Both the position numbers and the translations under genes were made by a program. 19,768 bases of DNA, taken from NCBI GenBank assembly GCA_030612485.1, contig JAUWNS010000024.1, forward strand, positions 1-19,768. Direction: 5' to 3'. This document shows positions 5,903 to 12,927 of the stretch, one piece after another (within the stretch, counting starts at the first letter, position 1; the number at the start of each line of letters is the position of its first letter). The notes beneath the pieces are model-generated. The model saw only the letters and a list, made by a program, of their open reading frames with translations. It ran no database searches and was not told the origin of the DNA. This DNA comes from Candidatus Bipolaricaulota bacterium. GTDB taxonomy: Bacteria > Bipolaricaulota > Bipolaricaulia > UBA7950 > UBA9294.

Positions 5903-6184
5903 GTGAACGCGACCGACAAAACAATGGATCTCTTGACCTTGATTGGGAGTTCGATTGAAGAACTCCAACGTAGCATCGAGTTTTTCGATAGAGCTGAGCC
6001 GCGAGACGGTGTAGTTCATCTCTCCATTGTCATGGAGGGGATCAGTCGCTACCTCACACAGATCGAGGATGACCCGATCCTGAAACTCGCTCCGATTGAC
6101 CCTGTCGTTCTGGCAGAACGCCTCCACGGGATCGAAGAGGACCTCTCCGCAGTCATCGCAGGATTCACCAACCCCCCCTCCTGA
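5903..6184 (+). CDS. Small helical hypothetical protein next to the sigma factor
   Basis: A 93-residue acidic, probably all-helical, soluble protein with no signal peptide, Cys or membrane segment. I do not recognise a family. Hydrophobic spacing in S-I-E-E-L-Q-R-S-I-E-F-F and I-V-M-E-G-I-S-R-Y-L suggests packed or coiled helices. It starts with GTG at 5903 behind a weak GGGTGG site; a five-codon frame beginning ATG at 5889 ends in TGA overlapping this GTG and might couple translation. Its place directly after the sigma-factor gene allows an anti-sigma or partner role, but that is only position-based. It converges on the vWA gene at 6216 with 31 bases between and no clear terminator. Confidence 0.65.
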   Translation: MNATDKTMDLLTLIGSSIEELQRSIEFFDRAEPRDGVVHLSIVMEGISRYLTQIEDDPILKLAPIDPVVLAERLHGIEEDLSAVIAGFTNPPS

Positions 6185-6215
6185 GCGCACACCAAACTGG
6201 CTCCCCTGTCTGTAA

Positions 6216-7661
6216 CTACTTTACCTCAGCCGAGTATCCTCCATTGGAGAGAGCGAGTTCGATCTGCTTTGTCTGTCCAGGTTCTATCGTTACGGTGCGT
6301 TCGGTCGTGGGACTGGTATCGAAAACGACGCGGTAGACCCCCGGCTTGAGTGCCTCTTTACCCGGCTCGCCCTGTCCCCCGATGACACCGGTAGCGATCT
6401 TCTCTCCCTGTTGATCGTAGATGCTGTATGTGATCCGGTCTGAAAGGCGCAATGCCATACGCAGCTCCTCGCTGCTCTGTGCATCATAGTAGGTCCCGCC
6501 AGTCACCTTTGCGATCTCCATAAGCTGTTCGCGCGCCCCTGGCATTTCTCCGATATCGAATCCAACTACGTTTATCTGCAGATCGTACCCGGAGTTGAGC
6601 AGATTCCATGCTGAAGCTACTGGGTCGCCACCGCAGGTCTCAATCCCATCACTGACGAGGAGGATCAGCTTTGCCCCGGGAAGATCGGCGACGAAATCAC
6701 CCTTCGCCTGTTCCAGTGTGTAAGCCAGAGGTGTTTTCCCGCCCGTTTCGATCGATTGAATCTGTGCTTGTAACGAGGCTCGGTTGAGTGGTTCGATCGG
6801 ACGCAGAAGCTGGCTGTATTCGCACCCGCCGAAGATGCGCAACCCCACCCTCATCTCGTCGGGAAGATCTGCCACAAACTCTTTTAGGACTTCTCTTGCC
6901 ACTTCTATCTTGGTCGAATACTCAAACCGCTCCCCCATACTGGACGACGAGTCGAGGATGATCAGGAGATCCTGCGGGACCTGTGCAACGCGGAGTGCGA
7001 GCTCTCCTATCGCTTGCAGCATCAGGAATCCAGACGCTTCCCCTGTCTCTTCGACCATGCGTAATAGGCCCATCGCCCCAACGGCGTCGATACTCGGCCC
7101 GGGACAGCAAGACTTGTCCTCATCCGCGGGGAGATCGGAGAGGCGCACGAAGCAGAACTCCTCGCCCGGCGTGACAAACGGGGAGATATCGATCTTCCCG
7201 GGGTAACCGGTGACGGTGCCGACAGGGATGAAATGGCTCCCGTTTGTGCTGATCTCCACGAGGCAGGCTTTCCTGTTGGTGATGTAGATGAAGAGATCAT
7301 CGCCCTCTACGTCAACCAGTGTATTGTCGACAAACTCGAGAACCAAGTTCCCCCGGTTGTCGAGCTCACTTAAGCGAAACCCAAGCGCGACTGCACAGGT
7401 GTCGCACCCCTGGCAGGCATGGCATCCCTCACCGCCACAGTCCGGGGGGCCAAGGGCGGCCCTGGGGTCGTCATACCCGCCATCGGCGCAGCTCGCCGCT
7501 ACGTAGGAAACGACCCGATCGGCAAAGGAACGGTCCCCGTGAGGGAAGGTTACTCCGCTGTAGGTTGTTGCCTCGGCAAACGCAATAAGGGTTACTGTGA
7601 TGATTAAAGCTATCCCTATCACACTCAAAAGAATCCATCTCATACGGCATATTCCGTCCAT
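6216..7661 (-). CDS. Membrane-anchored or secreted von Willebrand A protein with Cys-rich surface domain
   Basis: A 481-residue protein. A long hydrophobic N-terminal segment (about 9-29) exports or anchors it. Residues 38-197 look like a surface lectin-like domain seen in many bacterial exported proteins: G-D-R-S-F-A-D-R-V-V-S-Y, A-L-G-P-P-D, N-L-V-L-E-F-x-D-N, V-E-I-S-x-x-G and I-D-A-V-G-A. It contains an inserted Cys cluster (C75, C80, C83, C86, C89). The vWA domain (about 230-410) has a complete metal site: D237-x-S239-x-S241, T310 and D338, plus S-D-G-I-E-T-C-G-G-D. A beta-rich tail (about 411-475) resembles a carboxypeptidase-regulatory-like sandwich. It probably mediates metal-dependent binding at the cell surface. 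GGAGGTG precedes the ATG at 7661. A promoter lies at 7699-7727. Confidence 0.85.
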   Translation of the reverse strand: MDGICRMRWILLSVIGIALIITVTLIAFAEATTYSGVTFPHGDRSFADRVVSYVAASCADGGYDDPRAALGPPDCGGEGCHACQGCDTCAVALGFRLSELDNRGNLVLEFVDNTLVDVEGDDLFIYITNRKACLVEISTNGSHFIPVGTVTGYPGKIDISPFVTPGEEFCFVRLSDLPADEDKSCCPGPSIDAVGAMGLLRMVEETGEASGFLMLQAIGELALRVAQVPQDLLIILDSSSSMGERFEYSTKIEVAREVLKEFVADLPDEMRVGLRIFGGCEYSQLLRPIEPLNRASLQAQIQSIETGGKTPLAYTLEQAKGDFVADLPGAKLILLVSDGIETCGGDPVASAWNLLNSGYDLQINVVGFDIGEMPGAREQLMEIAKVTGGTYYDAQSSEELRMALRLSDRITYSIYDQQGEKIATGVIGGQGEPGKEALKPGVYRVVFDTSPTTERTVTIEPGQTKQIELALSNGGYSAEVK

Positions 7662-7698
7662 GCCTCACCTCCGAACGTTTCTATCAGCCCATGTTCCC

Positions 7699-7727
7699 AT
7701 CATAGGGCGATTTGCCTTGCAAAACAA
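7699..7727 (-). promoter_or_regulatory. Sigma-70-type promoter of the minus-strand vWA gene
   Basis: On the minus strand, -35 TTGTTT (7722-7727) and -10 TATGAT (7699-7704) are 17 bases apart. The start point would be near 7692, about 30 bases ahead of the ATG at 7661, leaving room for the GGAGGTG site. Confidence 0.6.
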
Positions 7728-7749
7728 GAGGGTCCGGTGAAACGAAGTT

Positions 7750-7802
7750 ATCATCCAATCTCTCAATCATCTGATCCCCAATCGTTCAACCGCTAGATCT
7801 CT
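7750..7802. repeat. GATTGAAT-type dispersed repeat, fourth copy
   Basis: Contains CCAATCTCTCAATCAT, CCAATCGTTCAACC and GATCTCTCAG, that is, the same word family as at 182-262 and 1971-2060 read on the other strand. It lies between the divergent vWA and tRNA-Leu promoters. The gap 7662-7965 holds only the two promoters, this repeat and the inverted repeat at 7833-7879. Confidence 0.5.
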
Positions 7803-7832
7803 CAGAATCCATACCATTCGTGGAGTTCGCTG

Positions 7833-7879
7833 CCTGCCTGTGCGTTGCACCTCTCTGCCGTTGCATCCTGACAGGCAGG
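7833..7879. repeat. Inverted repeat with 9-bp arms
   Basis: CCTGCCTGT at 7833-7841 pairs exactly with ACAGGCAGG at 7871-7879. The 29-base interval contains two GTTGCA words. No T-run follows, so it is not an obvious terminator. It could be a protein-binding site or a small mobile-element remnant upstream of the tRNA promoter. Confidence 0.45.
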
Positions 7880-7927
7880 TAAGTTAACGTGCCGGAACGA
7901 TAAACATATGCCGAACCCCGTTGATTG

Positions 7928-7956
7928 TTGACAGGTCTCCTCTCGTTCGCTAACAT
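7928..7956 (+). promoter_or_regulatory. Strong promoter of tRNA-Leu and probably the fab operon
   Basis: A perfect -35 TTGACA (7928-7933), a 17-base spacer and -10 TAACAT (7951-7956). The start point near 7963 is a few bases before the tRNA 5' end. No terminator lies between the tRNA and plsX, so the same transcript may continue into the fab genes. Confidence 0.7.
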
Positions 7957-7965
7957 CAGACGATT

Positions 7966-8050
7966 GCCGAGGTGGCGGAATTGGCAGACGCGCATGGTTG
8001 AGGGCCATGTGGACATTATGTCCGTGCGGGTTCAAGTCCCGCCCTCGGCA
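7966..8050 (+). tRNA. tRNA-Leu (anticodon GAG)
   Basis: A complete class II cloverleaf. The acceptor arms GCCGAGG (7966-7972) and CCTCGGC (8043-8049) pair fully, with discriminator A8050. The D arm contains GGCGGAATTGGCAGACGC. The anticodon stem CATGG/CCATG closes a loop TTGAGGG with anticodon GAG, reading CUC/CUU. A long variable arm (GGACA-TTA-TGTCC) is typical of Leu. The T arm is GCGGG-TTCAAGT-CCCGC. CCA is not encoded (CTT follows the discriminator), so it must be added after transcription. Confidence 0.96.
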
Positions 8051-8083
8051 CTTACTTAATCTGTACTGGGGTAGAAGTGAGCG

Positions 8084-9097
8084 ATGCGTATCCTATTGGA
8101 CGTCATGGGGGGGGATCTCTCCCCGCGCGAGTTGGTGCGAGGGGGAATCGATGCTGGACGGCGGCAAGGGATCGACATCCTCTTCGCCGGTGATCCTGCG
8201 GCAATCCGCGCAACCCTAGCGGAGATGAACGAACGTGAGGGAGATCGCTTCTCCATCCTCCCTGCAACCCAGACGATAGACATGAACGAATCACCGGTTC
8301 GCGCGGTGCGCGGGAAGCGAGATTCGTCCCTCGTAAAAGGCCTTCTTTCTCTGAAAGAACATGAAGTGGATGCCTTTGTCTCACCGGGGAACACCGGCGC
8401 GGTTGTTGCGGGGTCGATCTTCATCCTGGGACGGATTGCGGGGATTCCGCGTCCGGCGATCGCGGCGAGCATTCCGACCGTTTCCGGCCGGGAGATCCTT
8501 ATTCTCGATATGGGGGCGAACGTCGATTGCGCCCCTGAACACCTGCTCTACTTTGCTCTGATGGGAGTCGCCTATGCTCGCGATGTCCTGGGGATCCCGC
8601 ACCCCACGGTCGGGCTATTGAACATCGGGACAGAGAAGGGGAAAGGTAACCGCTTGAATCACCTGGCTTACGAGCTTTTGGAGAACGGGCCGCTTCCATT
8701 TGTCGGGAACGTCGAGGGGCATCACCTCCTCACCGATCGCCCGGTCGACGTCGTCGTGTGCGACGGATTCGTGGGGAACATCTTCCTAAAGACGCTCGAA
8801 GGGGGGATCTCGACGGTGACCGGTCTGATGAAGGACCTGATCGGGAAGAGCATCCGGACAAAATTGGGGGGGTTACTTCTCCGTCCGGTCTTCTCCACCG
8901 TGCGTGAGAAACTGTCTTACCACCACCTTGGCGGTGCGCCGCTCCTGGGGGTTGCGGGGAGTGTGGTCATCGCTCACGGACGTTCGAACGCCCAGGCGAT
9001 CGCCTCGGCTATTAACGTCGCCTCCCGCGCGGTCGATAGCCGGGTGAACGAGACGATCGAGCACGGAATCAGTGGTTGGCGGCCAGATGGGAGCTAG
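8084..9097 (+). CDS. plsX: Phosphate acyltransferase PlsX
   Basis: A 337-residue enzyme that moves an acyl chain from acyl-ACP to phosphate, giving acyl-phosphate for PlsY in phospholipid synthesis. It is full length. It opens with the family start M-R-I-L-L-D-V-M-G-G-D and has the conserved A-V-R-x-K-x-x-S-S-L-V-x-G, F-V-S-P-G-N-T-G-A, D-M-G-A-N-V-D-C, L-L-N-I-G-x-E-x-x-K-G and V-C-D-G-F-V-G-N-x-x-L-K-T blocks. It is cytosolic or peripheral at the membrane. The ATG at 8084 lies 33 bases after the tRNA-Leu, with only a weak ribosome site (AGAAGTGAG). Its end overlaps fabH. The cluster order plsX-fabH-fabD-fabG-acpP is the common bacterial one. Confidence 0.97.
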   Translation: MRILLDVMGGDLSPRELVRGGIDAGRRQGIDILFAGDPAAIRATLAEMNEREGDRFSILPATQTIDMNESPVRAVRGKRDSSLVKGLLSLKEHEVDAFVSPGNTGAVVAGSIFILGRIAGIPRPAIAASIPTVSGREILILDMGANVDCAPEHLLYFALMGVAYARDVLGIPHPTVGLLNIGTEKGKGNRLNHLAYELLENGPLPFVGNVEGHHLLTDRPVDVVVCDGFVGNIFLKTLEGGISTVTGLMKDLIGKSIRTKLGGLLLRPVFSTVREKLSYHHLGGAPLLGVAGSVVIAHGRSNAQAIASAINVASRAVDSRVNETIEHGISGWRPDGS

Positions 9098-10064
9098 GAT
9101 CGTCGGCTCGGGAAGCTACGTACCTGAAACGTGCATAACCAATCTAGACCTGGAGCAGCGCGTCGATACCTCCAATGAGTGGATCGTCCGCCGGACAGGT
9201 ATCCGAACCCGTTATCACCTCACAGACGAGGAGGATCCGGCCAGGATGGGGATCGAGGCTGGGAGAAGAGCCCTCGATCAGGCGGACGTTTCCTTGGAGA
9301 GCGTCGACCTATTGATCGTCGCGACAAACTTTCCCGACATGATCTGTCCGGGATCGGCTCCGTTCATCGCCGCCGGTCTGGGGTTTGACCAGATACCGTT
9401 CTTCGACCTCAAGGCCGGATGTTCCGGCTTCGTCTATGGGCTCGCTATCGCCAACGGCCTGATCGGCTCAGGCCTCTACCGCCGTGTCCTGTTGATCGGG
9501 CAAGAGGCGCTGTCGAGGGTCACCGACTGGAGCGATCGGAAGACCTGTGTACTCTTCGGCGACGGCGCGGGGGCCGTCCTCCTTGAACCGGCCTCACCCG
9601 GAGAAGGAGTCCTAGGGAGCGCTCTCCACGGAGAGAACAGCAAGGCCCTCCTCCTCAATATGCCGGCTGGGGGAACCAAGTTCCCGGCAAGCCGTGAGAC
9701 CGTCGAGGATCATGGACACTACCTGAAGATGGAGGGAGCCGGAGTCTTCCGGAGTGCGGTGCCGATGATGGCGCAGGCCGCCCGGGAGGCGCTCCATGCA
9801 GCGTCCCTCTCACTTGCGGACATAGATTGGATTATTCCCCACCAGGCGAATATCCGTATTATTGACTCATTGGCAAAACACCTCAGCTTCGATCGGGAGC
9901 GGGTGATTGTGAACCTCGATCGGGTCGCGAATACATCCACTGCGTCTATCCCAATCGCCCTCGATGAAGCACTCCGCGAGGGAAGGATCGTGAAGGGGGA
10001 TGTGGTGGTCCTCACAGCGTTTGGGGCCGGGGTGACCTACGGGGCCGCGGTTGTCAGGATCTAG
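9087..10064 (+). CDS. fabH: 3-oxoacyl-ACP synthase III (FabH)
   Basis: The condensing enzyme that starts fatty-acid synthesis by joining acetyl-CoA (or a branched primer) with malonyl-ACP. The triad Cys112 (A-G-C-S-G-F), His252 (P-H-Q-A-N) and Asn282 (A-N-T-S-T-A-S) is intact. With the ATG at 9087 the N-terminus reads M-G-A-R-I-V-G-S-G-S-Y-V-P-E, the usual family start, and the catalytic Cys falls at residue 112 as in E. coli. An in-frame GTG at 9072 would add five residues. The start overlaps the end of plsX by 11 bases, so translation is likely coupled. The primer preference, straight or branched, cannot be told from sequence alone. Confidence 0.95.
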   Translation: MGARIVGSGSYVPETCITNLDLEQRVDTSNEWIVRRTGIRTRYHLTDEEDPARMGIEAGRRALDQADVSLESVDLLIVATNFPDMICPGSAPFIAAGLGFDQIPFFDLKAGCSGFVYGLAIANGLIGSGLYRRVLLIGQEALSRVTDWSDRKTCVLFGDGAGAVLLEPASPGEGVLGSALHGENSKALLLNMPAGGTKFPASRETVEDHGHYLKMEGAGVFRSAVPMMAQAAREALHAASLSLADIDWIIPHQANIRIIDSLAKHLSFDRERVIVNLDRVANTSTASIPIALDEALREGRIVKGDVVVLTAFGAGVTYGAAVVRI

Positions 10065-10066
10065 CG

Positions 10067-10954
10067 ATGGGGCGAGAGCATCGACTGGCGTTCATCTTCC
10101 CCGGCCAGGGAACGATCCCTCGAATACTTCCCCCGCCCTCTGCTTTTGGTACTCATCTGTTCGACCAGGCGATGCAAGCTGGGCTCCGGTTACAGGATTG
10201 GATCGAGGAGGGTGATGAGGATCGCTTGCAACGAACGCAGGTCGCTCAACCCGCGATCCTCATCGACAGCCTTATCAAGGAGAGAAGGCTCTGCGAACGT
10301 GGGATCGTTCCCACAGTTGTTGCCGGTCACAGTTTGGGGGAGTACGCGTCCCTGGTGAGCGCCGGGGTCGTGAGTGCGCAGGAGGCGCTTTCCGTGGTGA
10401 TCGAGCGCGGACGCCTAATGGAGTCCATCCCCGGCGGAATGGCGGCAATCGTCAAACTCCCGCTCGATCGGGTGGAGGCGATCTGTTGTCAGAGTGGATC
10501 GCAGGTGAGCGTGGCGAACGTGAATGGTCCGGCACAAGTGGTGATCTCCGGGGAGGAGCAGGCGCTCCTTGCAGCGATGGCATCGGCCGAGAAGGCTGGG
10601 GGCCGGGCGATTCGGCTGCACGTCTCCGGCCCGTTTCACTCTCCCCTTATGAAAGGCGCGCAACAGGAGCTTGCTCCGAGGATTGAATCCCTCCCTTTTT
10701 CTGGCCCGAAGATTCCCGTGATTTCCAGTGTTAGTGGGAAGGTAGAGAGCGATCTGAGAAAGCTCAAAGGCCTCCTATTGACACAGATCACCGCTTGCGT
10801 ATCCTGGGTAGATGTAGTGGAGGCCCTGGTGCAGATGAAGGTCAGCTGCGCAGTGGAGGTTGGGCCGGGGAAGATCCTCACTGGTCTGGGGAAGCGGATC
10901 ACCTCACAGGTGAGATTTGTGACGTTCGAGGAGGCGCTCGATGGGGCGGTTTGA
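10067..10954 (+). CDS. fabD: Malonyl-CoA:ACP transacylase (FabD)
   Basis: A 295-residue enzyme that loads malonyl groups from CoA to ACP. It has F-P-G-Q-G at 11-15, the nucleophile Ser89 in G-H-S-L-G-E-Y, Arg114 in R-G-R-L-M, and His191 in G-P-F-H-S-P-L-M. The loop after F-P-G-Q-G reads T-I-P-R-I-L-P instead of the usual S-Q-x-x-G-M, a small departure that may affect the oxyanion region. The ATG at 10067 is two bases after the fabH stop, with AGGAT as ribosome site. It overlaps fabG by 14 bases. Confidence 0.94.
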   Translation: MGREHRLAFIFPGQGTIPRILPPPSAFGTHLFDQAMQAGLRLQDWIEEGDEDRLQRTQVAQPAILIDSLIKERRLCERGIVPTVVAGHSLGEYASLVSAGVVSAQEALSVVIERGRLMESIPGGMAAIVKLPLDRVEAICCQSGSQVSVANVNGPAQVVISGEEQALLAAMASAEKAGGRAIRLHVSGPFHSPLMKGAQQELAPRIESLPFSGPKIPVISSVSGKVESDLRKLKGLLLTQITACVSWVDVVEALVQMKVSCAVEVGPGKILTGLGKRITSQVRFVTFEEALDGAV

Positions 10955-11672
10955 CGGAAAGGTGGCTGTCGTCACCGGCGGGACGAGAGGTATCGGAAGG
11001 GCAATCGCGACCCTCTTGCATCAGGAAGGGTCTCTGGTTACAGTACTTGCCCGCGGCGAGAAGGCTGGAGCGGCGATAGAACAGGAACTCGAAGGGTGCC
11101 GATTCCTGCCGGTCGATGTCTCCGATTTTGCTCGGGTGAAGAAGGCGTTTCGATCGATCCATGAAGCGCACGGACGCATCGACTTTCTCGTCAACAACGC
11201 CGGGATCACGCGGGACCAGTTGATCCTGCGCATGAGCGAAGAGGATTGGAAGCGGGTCATTGACGTGAACCTGCAAGGGCCGTACAACGGCATGCGCGCC
11301 TGCCTGCGCTACATGGTGAAGGCGAGAAGCGGGGCGATCGTCAACATCGGATCGGTCGTTGGCGAGACCGGGAATGCAGGACAGGCGAACTACGCGGCCG
11401 CCAAGGCCGGGCTCATTGGGCTCTCCCGTAGCGTTGCCAAGGAGGTCGGCAGTCGCGGGATCCGCGTGAATGTCGTCTCGCCCGGGTTCATCAGTACCGA
11501 GATGACAGAAGGGTTGGGCGAAGAGATTCGCTCTTCGTATCTGGCTTCTCTCCCGTTAGGAAGGGAGGGAGAGCCTGAAGAGGTTGCCGAGGTGGTTGCA
11601 TTCTTGCTTTCACCCCGGGCTTCCTATATAACAGGACAGGTTATCGGCGTCAATGGGGGGCTCTACCCTTAG
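10941..11672 (+). CDS. fabG: 3-oxoacyl-ACP reductase (FabG)
   Basis: A 243-residue short-chain dehydrogenase that reduces 3-oxoacyl-ACP with NAD(P)H in the elongation cycle. The Rossmann motif T-G-G-T-R-G-I-G is at 12-19, N-N-A-G at 85-88, and the catalytic set is Asn110, Ser138, Tyr151 and Lys155. The C-terminus [12 protein letters not shown] is typical of FabG. The ATG at 10941 overlaps the end of fabD by 14 bases and has GAGGAGG (10928-10934) six bases upstream. Position in the fab cluster supports FabG over other dehydrogenases of the family. Confidence 0.95.
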   Translation: MGRFDGKVAVVTGGTRGIGRAIATLLHQEGSLVTVLARGEKAGAAIEQELEGCRFLPVDVSDFARVKKAFRSIHEAHGRIDFLVNNAGITRDQLILRMSEEDWKRVIDVNLQGPYNGMRACLRYMVKARSGAIVNIGSVVGETGNAGQANYAAAKAGLIGLSRSVAKEVGSRGIRVNVVSPGFISTEMTEGLGEEIRSSYLASLPLGREGEPEEVAEVVAFLLSPRASYITGQVIGVNGGLYP

Positions 11673-11708
11673 AGATAGAGCAAATACGAAAAGGAGGTAT
11701 CGATACGT

Positions 11709-11957
11709 ATGGATGATATTGTCAGCAAGGTACGCGCCATCATCTCCGATCAATTGATGGTCGATCCCAGTGAGATCACCGACGCGTCCTCGTTTGTTGA
11801 GGACCTGGGAGCAGATTCACTCGATACTGTGGAGCTGATCATGGAATTCGAGGACGAATTCGGCGTGGAGATCTCCGACGAAGACGCGGAGAAGATCTCC
11901 ACTGTTGGCGAGGCGATCGCTTACATGAGCAAGCTCTTGGGTGACAAGAAGGACTGA
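11709..11957 (+). CDS. acpP: Acyl carrier protein
   Basis: An 82-residue acidic four-helix protein that carries growing acyl chains on a phosphopantetheine arm attached to Ser37 in G-A-D-S-L-D. The flanking helix [13 protein letters not shown] matches the ACP recognition helix. AAGGAGGT (11691-11698) lies ten bases before the ATG, slightly far but strong. It is the last gene of the cluster and is followed by a hairpin terminator. fabF, which often comes next, is absent. Confidence 0.97.
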   Translation: MDDIVSKVRAIISDQLMVDPSEITDASSFVEDLGADSLDTVELIMEFEDEFGVEISDEDAEKISTVGEAIAYMSKLLGDKKD

Positions 11958-11975
11958 CACTTGGCAAATGGATGT

Positions 11976-12012
11976 GGGGCGGCGAAGAGACGCTCGCCCC
12001 TCTTTCCTTTCC
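11976..12012 (+). terminator. Intrinsic terminator of the fab operon
   Basis: GGGGCG-GCG pairs with CGC-CGCCCC (one bulged T) around a six-base loop at 11976-12000, followed by the T-rich TCTTTCCTTTCC. It lies 18 bases after the acpP stop. Confidence 0.7.
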
Positions 12013-12060
12013 TGTTCTGATTAAGTTCTCTGCATCAACTGTCAAGGTTAGGAGAAGTCG

Positions 12061-12192
12061 ATGAACGACACCCGCGGTCGCACTGAGGATGAGGGAACGA
12101 TCGCTCGCCTTGCCGTGCAAAGGGAAGGGTTTGTGCGTGAGGGGAACGCGCGCGCTTCGCGCGCGCGCGAAGCAGCACACTCCCTGTTGTAG
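12061..12192 (+). CDS. 43-residue ORF leading the phosphoesterase operon
   Basis: A short frame starting with ATG at 12061, six bases after AGGAG, and ending in TAG at 12190-12192. The stop overlaps by one base a GTG that sits immediately before the ATG of the phosphoesterase gene, which itself has no ribosome site, so translational coupling is likely. The product is polar and charged (eight Arg, no Cys, no membrane segment), starts MNDTRGRTEDEG and ends REAAHSLL. I do not recognise it. The coding part contains long CG-alternating palindromes (12147-12173). It may be a real small protein or a leader ORF that sets translation of the next gene. Confidence 0.5.
   Translation: MNDTRGRTEDEGTIARLAVQREGFVREGNARASRAREAAHSLL
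12147..12173. promoter_or_regulatory. Overlapping CG palindromes, two exclusive hairpins
   Basis: A nine-pair hairpin (12147-12155 with 12159-12167, loop TTC) overlaps a perfect 20-base palindrome at 12154-12173 that begins GCTTCG and ends CGAAGC. Both cannot form together. They lie inside the 43-residue ORF, about 20 bases before the phosphoesterase start. No T-run follows. A translation-linked switch is possible but unproven. The CG alternation could also favour left-handed DNA. Confidence 0.5.
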
Positions 12193-12194
12193 TG

Positions 12195-12926
12195 ATGTTG
12201 CGGATCGGCCTTCTCTCCGATATTCACGGGAACCTCCCTGCCTTGGATGCCGTCCTCGCGGCGCTCGCTAAAGAAACGATAGACCGTATTGTTTGCTGTG
12301 GGGATATCGTTGGGTACGGACCGTGGCCTGGCGAGGTGATCGCGCGGCTGCGCGTAGCGGATGCGCTCTGCGTGCAGGGTAACCACGACGCAACGACTGT
12401 GGGCAAACTCCCCCTTGATTACTTCAACGCTGCTGCCCGCGCGGTCATCGAGTGGACGCGAACGGTTCTCCCTTCCGATCAGGTCGCGTACTTGGAGGAT
12501 CTCCCACAGACCCTTATTGAGGACCAATTCGTGGTGGTGCACGGGAGCCTGCGCGGACCGCTGTGGGAGTACATGCGCGACGCCTTCGTTGCCGGGGAGA
12601 CCTTCTCCCTTCTCGACCGGCCGTTCGGGCTCTTCGGACACTCTCACGTCCAGGGCGGGTTCGTCGACCTCGATGGGTGGGTGGCCCCCCTAGATCACAC
12701 TACTGGCTCGGTCGACCTTCTCCCTGCAAGACGATACCTGATCAACCCTGGGAGTGTGGGACAGCCGCGCGATGGGGATTCGCGCGCCGCGTATGCGATC
12801 ATCGACTTTGCTGAGAGGAAGGTCTTCTTCAAGCGGGTTCCCTACGATATTCAAGCCACAATGCAAGGGATCCTCCACGCGGGGCTTCCGCCACAGTTTG
12901 CCGAGCGTCTGCAAAGGGGGCGGTAG
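12195..12926 (+). CDS. Metallophosphoesterase (YfcE/MJ0936-like)
   Basis: A 243-residue calcineurin-fold phosphoesterase. All metal-binding blocks are present: S-D-I-H-G-N (8-13), G-D-I-V-G-Y-G, G-N-H-D, V-H-G-S and G-H-S-H. These hold two metal ions that hydrolyse phosphodiesters or phosphomonoesters; the true substrate of this subfamily is usually unknown. It is cytosolic. The start is ATG at 12195, with GTG at 12192 also in frame; neither has a ribosome site, so it probably depends on the 43-residue ORF. One base separates its stop from the next start, so it shares an operon with the inositol-phosphatase-like and RNA methyltransferase genes. Confidence 0.9.
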   Translation: MLRIGLLSDIHGNLPALDAVLAALAKETIDRIVCCGDIVGYGPWPGEVIARLRVADALCVQGNHDATTVGKLPLDYFNAAARAVIEWTRTVLPSDQVAYLEDLPQTLIEDQFVVVHGSLRGPLWEYMRDAFVAGETFSLLDRPFGLFGHSHVQGGFVDLDGWVAPLDHTTGSVDLLPARRYLINPGSVGQPRDGDSRAAYAIIDFAERKVFFKRVPYDIQATMQGILHAGLPPQFAERLQRGR

Positions 12927-12927
12927 A

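Noticed and set aside
12048..12647. 199-codon minus-strand frame
   Set aside because: It is antisense to the phosphoesterase with all motifs on the plus strand; open because of high GC.
12754..12927. Upstream extension of the inositol-phosphatase-like gene
   Set aside because: It overlaps the conserved C-terminal part of the phosphoesterase in another frame. The ATG at 12928 starts at the family N-terminus, one base after the preceding stop.
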